Below are positions 6,912 through 7,244 of a DNA stretch of 7,244 nucleotides, one piece after another; position 1 is the first letter of the stretch, and each line of letters starts with the position of its first letter. Source of the DNA: Mariniphaga sp. (GTDB lineage: Bacteria > Bacteroidota > Bacteroidia > Bacteroidales > Prolixibacteraceae); NCBI GenBank assembly GCA_013203525.1, contig JABMQB010000567.1:1-7244 (forward strand), written 5' to 3'. The notes below the pieces were generated by a model. The model was not told the origin of the DNA. It saw nothing but the letters and a program-made list of their open reading frames with translations, and searched no databases. Both the position numbers and the translations under genes were made by a program.

Positions 6912-7244
6912 TTATTTTACAGTGCTAAATTCCTCGGGGAATGTGTAGCTAAGTTTTAGTTCTTCAATTAATTTATTTAAGAGTGCTTTTCCTGTTTCTG
7001 CATCCAGTTTCATCCACCGCTCGATAATGCTAAGTTTTATAATGTAGCTTAGTATTTTTTCGACAGTGAAATAGTGGAAAAAAGTTTGCTCATCGAGGTA
7101 AGCCCACAATATTTTATCAATAGCTTTTTCTTTTTCTTCGGGGCTGGTATTCGATTCTGCGACACGAAAAATATGGTCGGAGAAATGTAGCTCTTCTTCG
7201 AAAAATTCATGTTTTAAACGCTTACTAATAAGCAACGAATACAC
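6912..7244 (-). CDS. DUF2764 family protein, C-terminal part (probable V-ATPase subunit C-like), cut by window edge
   Basis: The last 110 codons and the TAA stop are present. The frame stays open to the right edge, so the GTG at 7242-7244 is most likely an internal valine and not the start. The piece is helical and soluble. Its core FFHYFTVEKILSYIIKLSII (55-74), followed by ERWMKLD and a PEEF near the end, matches my memory of DUF2764 proteins encoded between subunits E and A in V-type operons of Bacteroides, Chlamydia and Borrelia. These proteins are about 270-280 residues long, so roughly the last 40% is seen. Archaeal operons place subunits C and F near this position, and DUF2764 is thought to stand in for C, the funnel that joins shaft D to the K ring. 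That role is inference. The gene ends 6 nt before subunit A. Confidence 0.82.
   Translation of the reverse strand: MYSLLISKRLKHEFFEEELHFSDHIFRVAESNTSPEEKEKAIDKILWAYLDEQTFFHYFTVEKILSYIIKLSIIERWMKLDAETGKALLNKLIEELKLSYTFPEEFSTVK

Overview
The window is one continuous piece of a V/A-type (rotary) ATPase operon, transcribed entirely from the minus strand (right to left). In transcription order it holds the C-terminal part of a DUF2764 protein (probable subunit C-like), catalytic subunit A, regulatory subunit B, an unexpected tandem universal-stress-protein (Usp) gene, central-stalk subunit D, membrane subunit I, and the N-terminal part of the ring proteolipid subunit K. Both ends are cut by the window, so subunit E (expected upstream) and the rest of K lie outside. 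Gaps between genes are 6, 29, 23, 24, -4 and 51 nt. No stretch over 300 bases lacks a gene. I saw no RNA gene, CRISPR array, insertion sequence, clear terminator or convincing internal promoter.

The organism is most likely a member of the Bacteroidota. The sequence is AT-rich (roughly 35-40% GC by eye). The order DUF2764-A-B-D-I-K is the bacterial V-type operon form I know from Bacteroides, and it is also found in Chlamydia and Borrelia. The protein sequences read like the Bacteroides versions. Most start codons lack a Shine-Dalgarno sequence, which is usual in this phylum. I cannot place it below phylum level.

How the parts work together: A and B form the A3B3 head that hydrolyses or makes ATP. 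D is the rotating shaft. The DUF2764 protein probably links shaft and ring. I is the stator with the ion half-channels, and K forms the ion-carrying ring. No F-subunit gene is present between DUF2764 and K.

The distinctive feature is the 372-residue gene between B and D. It joins an N-terminal DUF2007-like domain to two Usp domains whose nucleotide-binding motifs are degenerate. Its spacing matches that of its neighbours, so it looks co-transcribed with the pump and is a candidate regulator or assembly partner. A second point is that only the two integral-membrane subunits, I and K, have clear Shine-Dalgarno sequences.
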